Assembly: GCA_947459635.1 (NCBI GenBank)
Contig: CANHEA010000001.1
Location: 1-64,000 of the forward strand
Length of the DNA stretch: 64,000 bases
Source: Flavobacteriaceae bacterium
GTDB lineage: Bacteria > Bacteroidota > Bacteroidia > Flavobacteriales > Flavobacteriaceae
Direction: 5' to 3'
Made by a program: the position numbers and the translations under genes. This document shows positions 26,947-35,714 of the stretch, piece after piece; within the stretch, counting starts at the first letter, position 1; each line of letters begins with the position of its first letter. Below the pieces are notes generated by a model. It was not told the origin of the DNA. It did no database searches and worked only from the letters and a program-made list of their open reading frames with translations.

Positions 26947-29496
26947 TTAGAAAGGATAATTTATTCCAATATTTACAACTGAGTTGGCAAAATTATAATC
27001 TCTAAACCATTTCTTATTTGAGGTGTCCGACGGATTGTAAGTCTTAAACCCAAAGTCCATGCGCAAAACGAAGAAACTTAAATCATATCGGAGTCCAAAG
27101 CCCGAACCAACCGCGGTATCTTGTAATGATTTTAGCCCTTGAAAAACGGCTTCTTCAGATTTGATATTATCAAATACATTCCATATGTTACCCGTGTCTA
27201 CAAATAATCCACCATTGAATTTTTCAAAAAAGTTAAATCTAAATTCAGCACTTACTGCAATCTTAAAATTCGCTTCGTTGAAATCTCGTTTTGCGGAGGT
27301 TCGTCCAGGACCAAGTGAGTAGGACTGCCATGCTCTATTGTCGTTCGAGCCGCCGGCAAAATAACTACGAGAAAACGGGACGCTTTCCGAATTACCGTAA
27401 GGAACAGCAAGCCCCGCAAAACTCCTAAAAGCAAGTACTTTTTTGTAGTTTAAGTCCCAATGTTTAATATATTCCAATTCTATTTTATAGTACTGTGAGT
27501 AGGCAACCTCGAATATTTTTTTGCTTTCGTTCTGAGTTCCGGTTTGCTTTGAAAGGTTTGCTAAAACGGATAATAAATTCCCCGCAGATTCTAATTTTGA
27601 TCTAAATATGTGAAAACTTTCGTCGTTCAAATCTTTTTTTGTTGATTTTGAAATTGAAAAACTAGAAGCAAAAATCAAGTTGTTTTCAGCAAGACGGATG
27701 GCGCGTTCGGCAACACTTCTTATGGCGTCATAGTCGTTTGAACTAAGCGTAATCACATTATTGGCAACGTCGCTAATAAAGCTATTAATACCGCTAGGAA
27801 CCATTAAATTGTTACTAGCATCAAAATAACTGGGATTTGCATTGTACGTCTTCGCTAAATTATTTAGCACATCATAGGACGATTTGTAGACATTAAAATA
27901 ATTGTCCGGATTCAGATTCTTTACATACTGAATATTAAACAAATCAAAACGTAGGGAGGTGTTGCGATTTAGCGTCCAATTATAAGTCATCGCGCCAGTA
28001 AAATTTTCTTTGTCTAACCCAATATTTATCTGTTTTGAAAAACCCATTGTAATCTGTGTTGACGGGATCATCCGTTTCGGAATGATTCCGTCTGTATTAA
28101 AAAACATAAAGATCCTCGGGAAATTTAATTTTAAATCTACACCATAATCACTCACATTAAAAAATCGATCGTCAGGATTGGCCAAGTCTCGAGAGGAACC
28201 TAAGTTGCCACGGGTGACCACTTCAAAAGTCTCAGCTCCGTTGAAAACGTTTCTAATCAAAAACGATAGATTTCCTGAAATACCAAAGTCTTGAATATTT
28301 GAATGGGTGAAATCAATTCCGTAACCAAAACTGTATTTTTCTCTTTGAATCAGATAGATATCCGCAATGAGCGACTCATGAATCGAATCGTTCGGATTGA
28401 TTTTATATTTAATTGTAGGATAATTAAAAACCCTCAAGTTACTGAGATATCTAGTGCTTAGATTGGTTTTCGTATCAGAATATAAACTCCCTTTTGTAAT
28501 AAAAACGGCGTCGGTAATGGCTTTTGGTTTGTATTTTAGTTTGCCTTTACTAAACAAATTAAAATTAGAAAAAGTAGTCTTTTTTTCTGCAACCTTCGCG
28601 GTGTCTTTTGGGTTAAAGTCTGTGTAAATATTGACTTCACTGATTGGATATAAATTGAAAGGCTTTGTTTTGATAGAGTCGCCCTCGCTGTAGGTGAAAT
28701 TTTCAATTTTCAAATTGACATTGGTTTTGTAATTGCCATTTAGCGTGTCAATATCAAAATTGATAAAGGTAGGCTGAAAATCATAGGCGCCATTATTTCG
28801 AAAGTGCGATGTAATTCGACTTCTTTCCTCTTCAAAATCCGATGTTTTATACTGTTTTCCTGATTTCAATAAAGATGCGCTTCTGTTGGTATTGTATAAA
28901 GAATCCAATGCTGGCGTGAGAATCGTCGTTTTGATGGTATCAAGCATAAACGGTTTCCCGGTTGTCAATGTGTATTTGACCTTCGCTTTTTTAGCACTGA
29001 TTGAATCTATTTTAAAGGTAGATTTAACATTAAAATAGCCTTGATTAAAGTAATGTGATTTGATACGAAGATTAGATTTTTCGATGCTTTTTTGTTCAAC
29101 AAGGGCAGGCGGTTCTCCGGTTTTTTTCAAAAATTCGTGGATTCCAGAATACCAAAAAGACTTGCCCAATCGATTCACTTGTTTCGCCGATAGCAATCTA
29201 GACATTCGTTTGTACTTTTCAGGGTCCTTTGTAAACTTTGCTTGATATAAAGAATCATGCTTAAGGTTAGCAAGATTGTACAAGTTTAGTCTTAATCGAT
29301 AACCCAAAATGGATGAGTTGGGTTTTTGATAAATTAATCCGGTAATGCTCTCTGAATTTATTTTTTTATCATTGACAAAAATCTCGTTTTTAGTCAGCAA
29401 CTTTTTATTTGGCGGAACCCTCTTTAAGGTATTACATGCTGTAATAATAATCCCTATTAGAATAAATAATGATATTTTTGTTGCAGCGTTTCTCAA
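26947..29496 (-). CDS. tamL: TamL: lipidated BamA/TamA-family outer-membrane protein
   Basis: Omp85-family outer-membrane protein of 849 residues. It begins with a lipoprotein signal (I-I-I-T-A-C, lipidated Cys21), which distinguishes Bacteroidota TamL from proteobacterial TamA. POTRA-like repeats occupy roughly 25-400 and the C-terminal half is a 16-strand barrel with F-A-G-G-S-N-D-N-R-A-W-Q-S-Y-S-L-G (surface-domain region) and a terminal aromatic (N-Y-P-F). It probably helps insert or export envelope proteins or lipids with a TamB-like partner, which is not encoded next to it here. The gene is divergent from the TrmH-like methyltransferase, with only 38 bp between the ATGs. Confidence 0.9.
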   Translation of the reverse strand: MRNAATKISLFILIGIIITACNTLKRVPPNKKLLTKNEIFVNDKKINSESITGLIYQKPNSSILGYRLRLNLYNLANLKHDSLYQAKFTKDPEKYKRMSRLLSAKQVNRLGKSFWYSGIHEFLKKTGEPPALVEQKSIEKSNLRIKSHYFNQGYFNVKSTFKIDSISAKKAKVKYTLTTGKPFMLDTIKTTILTPALDSLYNTNRSASLLKSGKQYKTSDFEEERSRITSHFRNNGAYDFQPTFINFDIDTLNGNYKTNVNLKIENFTYSEGDSIKTKPFNLYPISEVNIYTDFNPKDTAKVAEKKTTFSNFNLFSKGKLKYKPKAITDAVFITKGSLYSDTKTNLSTRYLSNLRVFNYPTIKYKINPNDSIHESLIADIYLIQREKYSFGYGIDFTHSNIQDFGISGNLSFLIRNVFNGAETFEVVTRGNLGSSRDLANPDDRFFNVSDYGVDLKLNFPRIFMFFNTDGIIPKRMIPSTQITMGFSKQINIGLDKENFTGAMTYNWTLNRNTSLRFDLFNIQYVKNLNPDNYFNVYKSSYDVLNNLAKTYNANPSYFDASNNLMVPSGINSFISDVANNVITLSSNDYDAIRSVAERAIRLAENNLIFASSFSISKSTKKDLNDESFHIFRSKLESAGNLLSVLANLSKQTGTQNESKKIFEVAYSQYYKIELEYIKHWDLNYKKVLAFRSFAGLAVPYGNSESVPFSRSYFAGGSNDNRAWQSYSLGPGRTSAKRDFNEANFKIAVSAEFRFNFFEKFNGGLFVDTGNIWNVFDNIKSEEAVFQGLKSLQDTAVGSGFGLRYDLSFFVLRMDFGFKTYNPSDTSNKKWFRDYNFANSVVNIGINYPF

Positions 29497-29516
29497 GGGT
29501 TGTGAAATATTTGAAT

Positions 29517-29524
29517 CAAAAGTA
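29517..29524 (-). promoter_or_regulatory. -7 element (TACTTTTG) for tamL
   Basis: A perfect TAnnTTTG match 20 bp before the tamL ATG. A TTG lies 25 bp further upstream (29552-29550), slightly beyond the usual spacing and already inside the divergent methyltransferase gene. Confidence 0.5.
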
Positions 29525-29534
29525 CATTTTTTCT

Positions 29535-30269
29535 ATGGTTAGTAAAAACCAAATAAAATTAATAACGAGTTTACAACAAAAAAAATACCGTACTATTCAC
29601 GGTTTGTTTGTCGCAGAAGGCGTTAAAGTGATTCAAGAATTATTGCAATCTAACTTTGAATTACATGCGCTTTACCAGACAGAAGCGCTATTTGAGTCTG
29701 TTCCAAATGAATTAAAGTCAATAATTTCCAACGCTGAATTAAGTAAGATATCTGCGCTGACGACAGCAAACAATTGTTTGGCCCTCTTTAAAATTCCTGC
29801 TACGGAGCCTATAAAAGAGCAAGGACTGATTGTGGCACTAGACGATGTCAGAGATCCGGGTAATTTAGGGACTATTTTGAGATTATGTGATTGGTTTGGG
29901 GTAGCGCAATTGGTGTGTTCAAAGGAAACCGTGGATTTGTATAATCCAAAAGTTGTTCAAGCTACGATGGGTTCTATTTCAAGAGTAAAGGTGAGCTACA
30001 TCGATCTATTAGAATGGATTAATCGGACTACAATGCCCGTATACGGTGCTCTTATGGATGGCGAAAACATTTATAAAGGAACCTTTCCTAAGGAAGCAAT
30101 AATTGTATTGGGTAATGAAGCCAACGGAATCCATGCCGCGTTGGAAAAAAGCATTAAAAATCGAATTACAATTCCGCGATTTGGCAAACTACAACAAACC
30201 GAAAGTTTGAATGTTGCCAACGCTACGGCGATCATCTTAAGTGAATTTTGTAGAAGCCAAGTGCTTTAG
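29535..30269 (+). CDS. TrmH/SpoU-family RNA 2'-O-methyltransferase
   Basis: SAM-dependent RNA ribose methyltransferase of 244 residues with the SpoU knot. The three family motifs are visible: D-D-V-R-D-P-G-N-L-G-T-I-L-R (motif 1), I-V-L-G-N-E-A-N-G-I (motif 2) and S-L-N-V-A-N-A-T-A-I (motif 3). An N-terminal SpoU substrate-binding domain (about 1-95) is present. The ATG at 29535 is chosen because upstream in-frame starts would run into tamL. The target (rRNA or tRNA) cannot be read from sequence. Its stop is only 11 bp from the convergent porT stop. Confidence 0.92.
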   Translation: MVSKNQIKLITSLQQKKYRTIHGLFVAEGVKVIQELLQSNFELHALYQTEALFESVPNELKSIISNAELSKISALTTANNCLALFKIPATEPIKEQGLIVALDDVRDPGNLGTILRLCDWFGVAQLVCSKETVDLYNPKVVQATMGSISRVKVSYIDLLEWINRTTMPVYGALMDGENIYKGTFPKEAIIVLGNEANGIHAALEKSIKNRITIPRFGKLQQTESLNVANATAIILSEFCRSQVL

Positions 30270-30280
30270 AAGTAAGTTTT

Positions 30281-30985
30281 CTAGTGGAAGGTAAAGTTAA
30301 TCAAAATGGCGCGCGTCGACATCGAATTGATGTTTCCTGTCCATGGGCTGTTCGGATCTTTATCTCTAATTAATTCATCTCCAGTACCAAATACACCACG
30401 TATCGATGGAGAAAATTTGAAGTACTCTAAATACAAATCAATCCCAAATCCTAATTCATAATTACTGGTCCAAGGCTTGACCCGAAATTTCTGTTGGGAA
30501 TTGTCATCTTCTGACTTGGAATTACTAGCTAGATTAAGCGTTCTAGAAAGACCTGCCAATAAATAAGGTCTAATATTTCCGGTTCGAACGGACGAGAATT
30601 TTAATAATAACGGGAAATGAATATAAGTAGCGGGTACTTCTCTTTTGGCGTCTAAATCTCTAGTAAAATTTGAGTAAGTAAGATTTCTTTGTGTATAAAA
30701 TAGTCCTGGTTCAAATCTCAAGTTGATAAAATTGGAAAGTCTCAAATCGCCAACAAGTCCAACGCTAAAGCCAAATGTTCGATCTACATTAATGTCTGGG
30801 CCATTTACTTTATAATCGAATTTATAATCAAAGCTATTGAATCCCAAAAAATAACCCCAATATACGCGTTGCTTGTCAAAATTCTCCAAATTAATTAGAG
30901 GGTCTTTTCCAAAAACTTTTTGTCCGTGTTGCGCATTTGCAAGCAGGACAAAAAACAAAAGGGCAAAAGTAATTCTCTGTTTCAT
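30281..30985 (-). CDS. porT: PorT, type IX secretion system outer-membrane barrel protein
   Basis: Outer-membrane beta-barrel protein of 234 residues with a signal peptide (1-18, ends A-N-A-Q). It starts H-G-Q-K-V-F-G-K-D-P-L-I-N-L-E-N-F-D-K-Q, matching my recollection of flavobacterial PorT, which is needed for T9SS secretion and gliding. The ubiE-porT gene order is also the usual one in Flavobacterium. It lies 9 bp after ubiE, indicating co-transcription. A general PorT-like barrel is the alternative call. Confidence 0.85.
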   Translation of the reverse strand: MKQRITFALLFFVLLANAQHGQKVFGKDPLINLENFDKQRVYWGYFLGFNSFDYKFDYKVNGPDINVDRTFGFSVGLVGDLRLSNFINLRFEPGLFYTQRNLTYSNFTRDLDAKREVPATYIHFPLLLKFSSVRTGNIRPYLLAGLSRTLNLASNSKSEDDNSQQKFRVKPWTSNYELGFGIDLYLEYFKFSPSIRGVFGTGDELIRDKDPNSPWTGNINSMSTRAILINFTFH

Positions 30986-30994
30986 TTTTAACTC

Positions 30995-31726
30995 TTATTT
31001 TTTGGAAGCTGTATAAATAGTTGCCACACCAAAAGTTTGCGGTTCTGCAAGCACATCTATAAACCCGTTTTTTCTCAAAATATTGTTGAGCGCTTCTCCA
31101 AAAGGAAAAACAGCAGCAGATTCCGATAGATATTGGTAGGCTACTTTGTCTTTAGAAAAGAGTCGGCCAATGACTGGCAAAATATATTTTGTGTAAACGA
31201 AATATCCTTGTTTATAGGGAACTTTAGTCGGATTAGATGTTTCCAATATGACAAAAATTCCATTAGGCTTCAAAACTCTATATATTTCAGAAAGTCCTTT
31301 GTCTAAGTGCTCAAAATTTCGAATTCCAAAAGCTACGGTAATGGCATCAAAGGTGTTATCTTCAAAAGACATCGCTTCTGAGTCGGCTAGCATCATTTCG
31401 ATTTTATCAGACAAATTCGCGTTTGCAATTTTTTTCTTACCAACATCAAGCATCCCTGGAGAAATATCTAATCCAATAATCTTTTCCGCTGAAGTGTCAG
31501 CTAGCAATATCGCGAGGTCTCCCGTTCCAGTTGCAATATCTAAAACGCTTTTCGGATTTTTTGCGGCAACGAGTTGGATTACTTTGTTGCGCCATTTGAC
31601 ATCAATACCAAAAGAAATGACACGATTTAAACCGTCATAATTGTTGGAAATCGCATCGAACATTTGAGAGACTTGCTCTTTTTTGCTCAGTTTTGATGAT
31701 TTGTATGGATTGATATTGCTAGACAT
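30995..31726 (-). CDS. ubiE: Demethylmenaquinone methyltransferase (UbiE/MenG)
   Basis: SAM-dependent methyltransferase for the last step of menaquinone synthesis, 243 residues. The SAM loop reads L-D-I-A-T-G-T-G-D-L-A-I and the UbiE signature G-I-R-N-F-E-H-L follows A-V-A-F. The start ATG at 31726 (M-S-S-N-I-N-P-Y) is preferred to a possible upstream extension because it gives the normal length. Flavobacteria have menaquinone, so MenG function is the likely one. porT follows after 9 bp. Confidence 0.94.
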   Translation of the reverse strand: MSSNINPYKSSKLSKKEQVSQMFDAISNNYDGLNRVISFGIDVKWRNKVIQLVAAKNPKSVLDIATGTGDLAILLADTSAEKIIGLDISPGMLDVGKKKIANANLSDKIEMMLADSEAMSFEDNTFDAITVAFGIRNFEHLDKGLSEIYRVLKPNGIFVILETSNPTKVPYKQGYFVYTKYILPVIGRLFSKDKVAYQYLSESAAVFPFGEALNNILRKNGFIDVLAEPQTFGVATIYTASKK

Positions 31727-31837
31727 CTTAATTTTCGACAAATATACTATAAACAATATAATATGAGAATGTCGCTCCTCATAATAAGTTTGATTTGATA
31801 ATTTGGATGGTGATTTAGCTCGATTTTCAACTAGCTA

Positions 31838-32320
31838 CTATTTTCTTACATAGGATTCAAACGTAAAACCGTAGGTGTGTTTTTCGTCTTTTGGATGATA
31901 TTCTTCTCCGACTAGTTGCCACTGTGTGCTTTCTAGTGGGGGAAAGAAAGTATCGGCGTCAAAATCGGCATGAACTCGGGTCAGTTCAATCTTATCTGCG
32001 ATTGGCAGCGCTAGTAAATAGATTTCTCCGCCTCCAATGATATATGAATCTTCATTTTGGGGAACTTTTTTTAAGGCTTCGTTCAAATCTCCAACGACAA
32101 TAACGCCGTCAGGGTGGTAATTGGCTTGACGAGTTATGACAATATGTGTTCGATTCGGCAATGGTTTAGGGAAACTTTCGAAGGTTTTCCGTCCCATAAT
32201 GATAAAATGGTTGGTCGTTAACTGCTTGAATCTTTTGAAGTCATCAGGAAGATGCCAAAGCAAATCATTGTCTTTTCCTAGCGCATTGTTTTTGCCTGCT
32301 GCAGCAATCATTATTGTCAT
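31838..32320 (-). CDS. folA: Dihydrofolate reductase
   Basis: Reduces dihydrofolate to tetrahydrofolate using NADPH, 160 residues from the ATG at 32320. Family motifs: A-A-A-G-K-N-N-A-L-G-K at the N-terminus, L-L-W-H-L-P-D-D-F-K-R-F-K containing the catalytic acidic residue, I-I-M-G-R-K-T-F-E-S-F and Y-I-I-G-G-G-E-I-Y for NADPH binding. A reading from 32350 would overlap the preceding 2TM gene by 14 bp and is less likely. The gap to that gene is 16 bp, so both probably share the promoter at 32709. Confidence 0.96.
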   Translation of the reverse strand: MTIMIAAAGKNNALGKDNDLLWHLPDDFKRFKQLTTNHFIIMGRKTFESFPKPLPNRTHIVITRQANYHPDGVIVVGDLNEALKKVPQNEDSYIIGGGEIYLLALPIADKIELTRVHADFDADTFFPPLESTQWQLVGEEYHPKDEKHTYGFTFESYVRK

Positions 32321-32336
32321 TTTCGATTCAGATTTA

Positions 32337-32663
32337 TTAAGGATTTTCACTATTTTTTTCGGACAATTCCGAGATTTTGTTTTTTTGTTTTTGAATCAGC
32401 CGATCAATTTGTTCGCGTTCCCAATCTTTATTCATAAAGCGGTCAGTGATAAAAACTTTGATGAAGTGAAGAATAAAAATAAAAACCCAAACGGTACAAA
32501 CCCAAATATACCAATGATTAGGTGCTCCGTATTTGAGGAAAACGTTGGCAATAAAGAGGAACAAACTTCCCACGACCAAAAAAACAAAGTGATAGTACAA
32601 GACCTTTTTTTGTTTTAATCTTCGACGGGCATTCTCATATAATTCGTGTTGTTGTTGATCCAT
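32337..32663 (-). CDS. 2TM domain-containing membrane protein
   Basis: A 108-residue protein with an N-terminal charged helix (L-Y-E-N-A-R-R-R-L-K-Q-K-K), two membrane helices and a charged C-terminal tail. This matches the 2TM domain family common in Bacteroidota, sometimes attached to histidine kinases. The first 30 residues and the W-E-R-E-Q-I-D-R-L-I segment are typical. It sits 16 bp before folA. Function unknown. Confidence 0.8.
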   Translation of the reverse strand: MDQQQHELYENARRRLKQKKVLYYHFVFLVVGSLFLFIANVFLKYGAPNHWYIWVCTVWVFIFILHFIKVFITDRFMNKDWEREQIDRLIQKQKNKISELSEKNSENP

Positions 32664-32708
32664 TTTTGATGTAGTGCTCTTGAACGGTTACTTCCATTTT
32701 GATAGACC

Positions 32709-32716
32709 AACAAATT
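32709..32716 (-). promoter_or_regulatory. -7 element (TAAATTTG) for 2TM-folA pair
   Basis: A perfect TAnnTTTG match 45 bp before the 2TM gene ATG, in the gap shared with the divergent barrel-protein gene. No well-spaced -33 TTG. Confidence 0.4.
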
Positions 32717-32779
32717 TACATTTTAATATTCAAACTTTATGACTGTTTTTTTTTACCTTTAAGCCACAAAAAAAATTGG

Positions 32780-33478
32780 ATGCGTAGATTTACTATTGGC
32801 TTTCTTTTCTTTCATATTGCACTTGTTTTTTCTCAGGAAACAAAACTGCCGTATCCAATGATAGCGGTTGACTCGCTTTATCGGGAAGATCAGTTTTATT
32901 TTGCGTTTACCTATAACACACTTGCAAATGCACCAACAGGAATTACTACAAATAAGTTTTCCGCAGGTTTCAAAGCGGGTGTTATGCGAGATATGCCACT
33001 AAACAAGGAAAGAAACGTGTCGATTGCCCCAGGGCTTGGCTTGTCGTATGCAAATTATTTTCAAAAGTTGTTTATATTTCGAGAAAATGGAGAAGCTGTT
33101 TATAGCACAAATACAATAGGAACAAGTTACAGTAAAAACAAATTTGAGCAGGTTTTTATTGATGTTCCCATAGAATTTAGATGGAGAACCTCTGTGCCAG
33201 AAACCCACAAATTTTGGAGAATTTACACGGGATTACAGTTAAGTTATTTGGCTTATTCGAAATCTAGTTATACCGACGAAATAGCTGATATAGCTGTATC
33301 GAATAATAAAGATTTTAATAAATTTCAGGCGGGTGTTTATCTCGTTGTTGGCTATAATACATGGAATTTCTACTCTTATTATGGTTTAGTTCCAATTTTT
33401 TCCTCTGCTGCTCGAGTTAATGATGAACGGATAAAAATGAATGCTCTTCATTTTGGAATGATGTTTTATATCCTATAA
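32780..33478 (+). CDS. PorT-like outer-membrane beta-barrel protein
   Basis: Predicted small outer-membrane barrel protein of 232 residues. A signal peptide (1-19, ends V-F-S-Q) is followed by alternating aromatic and glycine strands ending F-G-M-M-F-Y-I-L, typical of an outer-membrane terminal strand. It resembles the PorT/OMP_b-brl_2 family but is distinct from the PorT gene 1.8 kb away. The ATG at 32780 directly precedes the signal peptide, so upstream starts are discarded. The last 6 bp overlap the convergent membrane-protein gene. Specific role unknown. Confidence 0.8.
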   Translation: MRRFTIGFLFFHIALVFSQETKLPYPMIAVDSLYREDQFYFAFTYNTLANAPTGITTNKFSAGFKAGVMRDMPLNKERNVSIAPGLGLSYANYFQKLFIFRENGEAVYSTNTIGTSYSKNKFEQVFIDVPIEFRWRTSVPETHKFWRIYTGLQLSYLAYSKSSYTDEIADIAVSNNKDFNKFQAGVYLVVGYNTWNFYSYYGLVPIFSSAARVNDERIKMNALHFGMMFYIL

Positions 33479-34078
33479 CCAAAATCGCAACAATACCAGT
33501 TGCGGAAATATTCCTAAAGCAAACCCCAATAGCAGTTCTTTGGAAGTGTGCGCATTCAGATAAAGTCTAGAAGAAGTGACAACACCATTGAGTACAATTA
33601 GGATTGCAATTCCGTAAATCCAATTGGTAGTGTTGTGAATACTTAATGCGGCACAGAATACCGTTAGTGAACTGATTCCCAACGTATGAATGCTTGCTTT
33701 TACATTAAAAAACAGAAAAACAAAAGCCATCAGGGCGCTCAGGACGCCACCAAAGTAGAAAAAGAATAATGGTGTTACGGTTGTATAAGTCACACTTTTA
33801 TTAAGTAAGAGCACCATCAAGAATATCTGAATCATGAGCGGAATCTTGCGCTGTGATGTTTCTGAAACCATAATTGAATCGACTTTACCTATGACTTTCA
33901 AGAAGTAAATCATACTCAATGGAATCAAAATGGTAATGATACAGATTTGGGTCAGGAGTAAGAATTTTGGTAAAGTGTCGAGATAATTGTCGGTGTAAAA
34001 CAAGTACACTAAAGCCCCAAAAAACGGAATAAAAATAGGGTGTAGGAGATAGGAAGAAAGAACAAGTATCTTTTTCAA
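33473..34078 (-). CDS. Polytopic membrane protein, PAP2-like remnant motifs
   Basis: Integral membrane protein of 201 residues with about six helices. Its order of motifs recalls PAP2 lipid phosphatases: S-Q-R-K-I-P, K-A-S-I-H-T-L-G where PAP2 enzymes have P-S-G-H, and S-R-L-Y-L-N-A-H-T-S-K-E-L-L-L-G where they have S-R-x(5)-H-x(3)-D. The last block fits well; the middle one is degenerate. It may be a divergent phosphatase or an inactive relative. It starts 22 bp after rpoN on the same strand. Function is unassigned. Confidence 0.7.
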   Translation of the reverse strand: MKKILVLSSYLLHPIFIPFFGALVYLFYTDNYLDTLPKFLLLTQICIITILIPLSMIYFLKVIGKVDSIMVSETSQRKIPLMIQIFLMVLLLNKSVTYTTVTPLFFFYFGGVLSALMAFVFLFFNVKASIHTLGISSLTVFCAALSIHNTTNWIYGIAILIVLNGVVTSSRLYLNAHTSKELLLGFALGIFPQLVLLRFWL

Positions 34079-34100
34079 GGGGTGTAGTGTTTAGAAATGA

Positions 34101-35561
34101 TTACATTTTTCTTCGCAGTCTCGCAACAGGAATATCGAGTTGTTCTCGGTATTTTGCGATTGTTCTTCGAGCAATTGGATAACCTTTTTCTTTCAAAAGT
34201 TCCGCCAATTGGTCATCTGGCAAAGGTTTGTGTTTGTCTTCTTCTTCTAAAATGTTTTTTAATATCTTCTTAATCTCTAAGGTCGACACATCTTCCCCTT
34301 GATCATTTTTCATGGCTTCTGAGAAAAATTCCTTAATCAATTTAGTGCCGTATGGTGTTTCTACATATTTGCTGTTTGCAACTCGAGAAATAGTTGAAAT
34401 GTCCATGCCGACCATTTCAGAAATGTCCTTTAAAATCATCGGACGTAATTTCGTTTCGTCACCATCTAAAAAATATTCTTGCTGGTAATGCATGATAGCA
34501 TTCATGGTCACCCATAAGGTTTCTTGACGTTGTCTGATTGCATCAATAAACCATTTCGCTGCATCCAATTTTTGTTTGATAAATTGAACAGCATCTTTTT
34601 GTGCATTCGATTTGTCTTTGGACACTTTATAAGTCTGCAACATTTCCTGATAATCCTTAGAAACGTGAAGGGTCGGGGCATTTCTGCCATTTAATGTCAA
34701 TTCTAACTCGCCATCCACAATTCGAATGGCAAAATCAGGAACTACATTTTCTGTGATTTTATTCGCTCCGGTAAAAGCGCCGCCTGGCTTTGGATTTAGT
34801 TTTTCGATTTCATGAACCGCTTTCTTGAGTTGTTCATTAGAAACATTGAATTTGTGTTGCAACTTATCATAGTGCTTCTTACTAAAAGCATCAAATTGCG
34901 TTTCAATAATAGACGTCGCTAGCGCCACATATTCTGATGGTGTCTTGTGTTTTAATTGCAATAACAAACATTCCTGCAAATCGCGGGCGCCAACTCCTGA
35001 AGGCTCGAGTTCGTGAATGATATGCAAAATACGTTCGACGGTTTTCTCATCCGTATAAATACCTTGCGTAAAAGCCATATCATCGACAATATCTGCAATA
35101 CTTCGGCGGATATAGCCCATATCGTCAATACTGCCCACCAAAAATTCGGCAATTTCGCGTTCTTCATCACTTAAGATAAAAGTATTTAGTTGATTGATCA
35201 AGTCTTGGTGAAAACTGACCGGAGAAGCCAAAGGAGACTCGCGATGTTCATCGTCATCGCTATAGTTGTTGGCTTGTGTTTTATATTCTGGGGTTTCGTC
35301 GTTGCTTAAGTATTCATCGATATTGATGTCATCGGTCTCGATAGTTTCGTTGTCATCAAAATCATCAAATTCTTCGTTGTCGAATTCGTCTTTTTCGTAC
35401 TCTTCCTCTTCTTTCCCAGCTTCTAGTGCTGGATTTTCATTCATTTCTTCCTTCAATCTTTGCTCAAAGGCTTGCGTCGGCAACTGAATTAACTTCATCA
35501 ACTGAATTTGTTGTGGAGATAACTTTTGAGTTAATTTGAGATTTAGAAATTGTTTTAGCAT
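34101..35561 (-). CDS. rpoN: RNA polymerase sigma-54 factor
   Basis: Alternative sigma factor that needs AAA+ activators, 486 residues. Region I is Gln/Leu rich (L-K-L-T-Q-K-L-S-P-Q-Q-I-Q-L-M-K). Region II is very acidic (about 50-110). The core-binding region and HTH follow, and the RpoN box A-R-R-T-I-A-K-Y-R-E is near the end (about 465-474). No activator gene is nearby. The 153-bp gap to asnS carries an inverted pair of octamer word arrays. Confidence 0.97.
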   Translation of the reverse strand: MLKQFLNLKLTQKLSPQQIQLMKLIQLPTQAFEQRLKEEMNENPALEAGKEEEEYEKDEFDNEEFDDFDDNETIETDDINIDEYLSNDETPEYKTQANNYSDDDEHRESPLASPVSFHQDLINQLNTFILSDEEREIAEFLVGSIDDMGYIRRSIADIVDDMAFTQGIYTDEKTVERILHIIHELEPSGVGARDLQECLLLQLKHKTPSEYVALATSIIETQFDAFSKKHYDKLQHKFNVSNEQLKKAVHEIEKLNPKPGGAFTGANKITENVVPDFAIRIVDGELELTLNGRNAPTLHVSKDYQEMLQTYKVSKDKSNAQKDAVQFIKQKLDAAKWFIDAIRQRQETLWVTMNAIMHYQQEYFLDGDETKLRPMILKDISEMVGMDISTISRVANSKYVETPYGTKLIKEFFSEAMKNDQGEDVSTLEIKKILKNILEEEDKHKPLPDDQLAELLKEKGYPIARRTIAKYREQLDIPVARLRRKM

Positions 35562-35579
35562 AACAGAGTTGCTAGGTTG

Positions 35580-35704
35580 CTGAGTAGCTGAGCTACTGAG
35601 TTCCCCGTCTTGATAGTTTATAATTACACAAAAATTTGAATTTGAAACTGTTTTCCAAGTTTAAAAATTTTTAAGCTCAGAAACTTAGTAGCTCAGAAAC
35701 TCAG
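35580..35704. repeat. Inverted pair of CTCAG-octamer arrays between rpoN and asnS
   Basis: Two 23-bp arms (35580-35602 and 35682-35704) match as an inverted repeat at 20 of 23 positions and flank 79 bp. Each arm consists of 8-bp words ending CTCAG or its complement. One lies beside the rpoN start, the other beside the asnS stop. Related words recur at 49818-49852 before leuS. Confidence 0.7.
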
Positions 35705-35714
35705 TTACTTTTTA

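Noticed and set aside
31248-31640. Open frame of 130 codons on the plus strand
   Set aside because: Antisense to the well-supported ubiE gene and without recognisable motifs.
32136-32618. Open frame of 160 codons on the plus strand
   Set aside because: Lies antisense over folA and the 2TM gene, both with clear family motifs; low-complexity translation.
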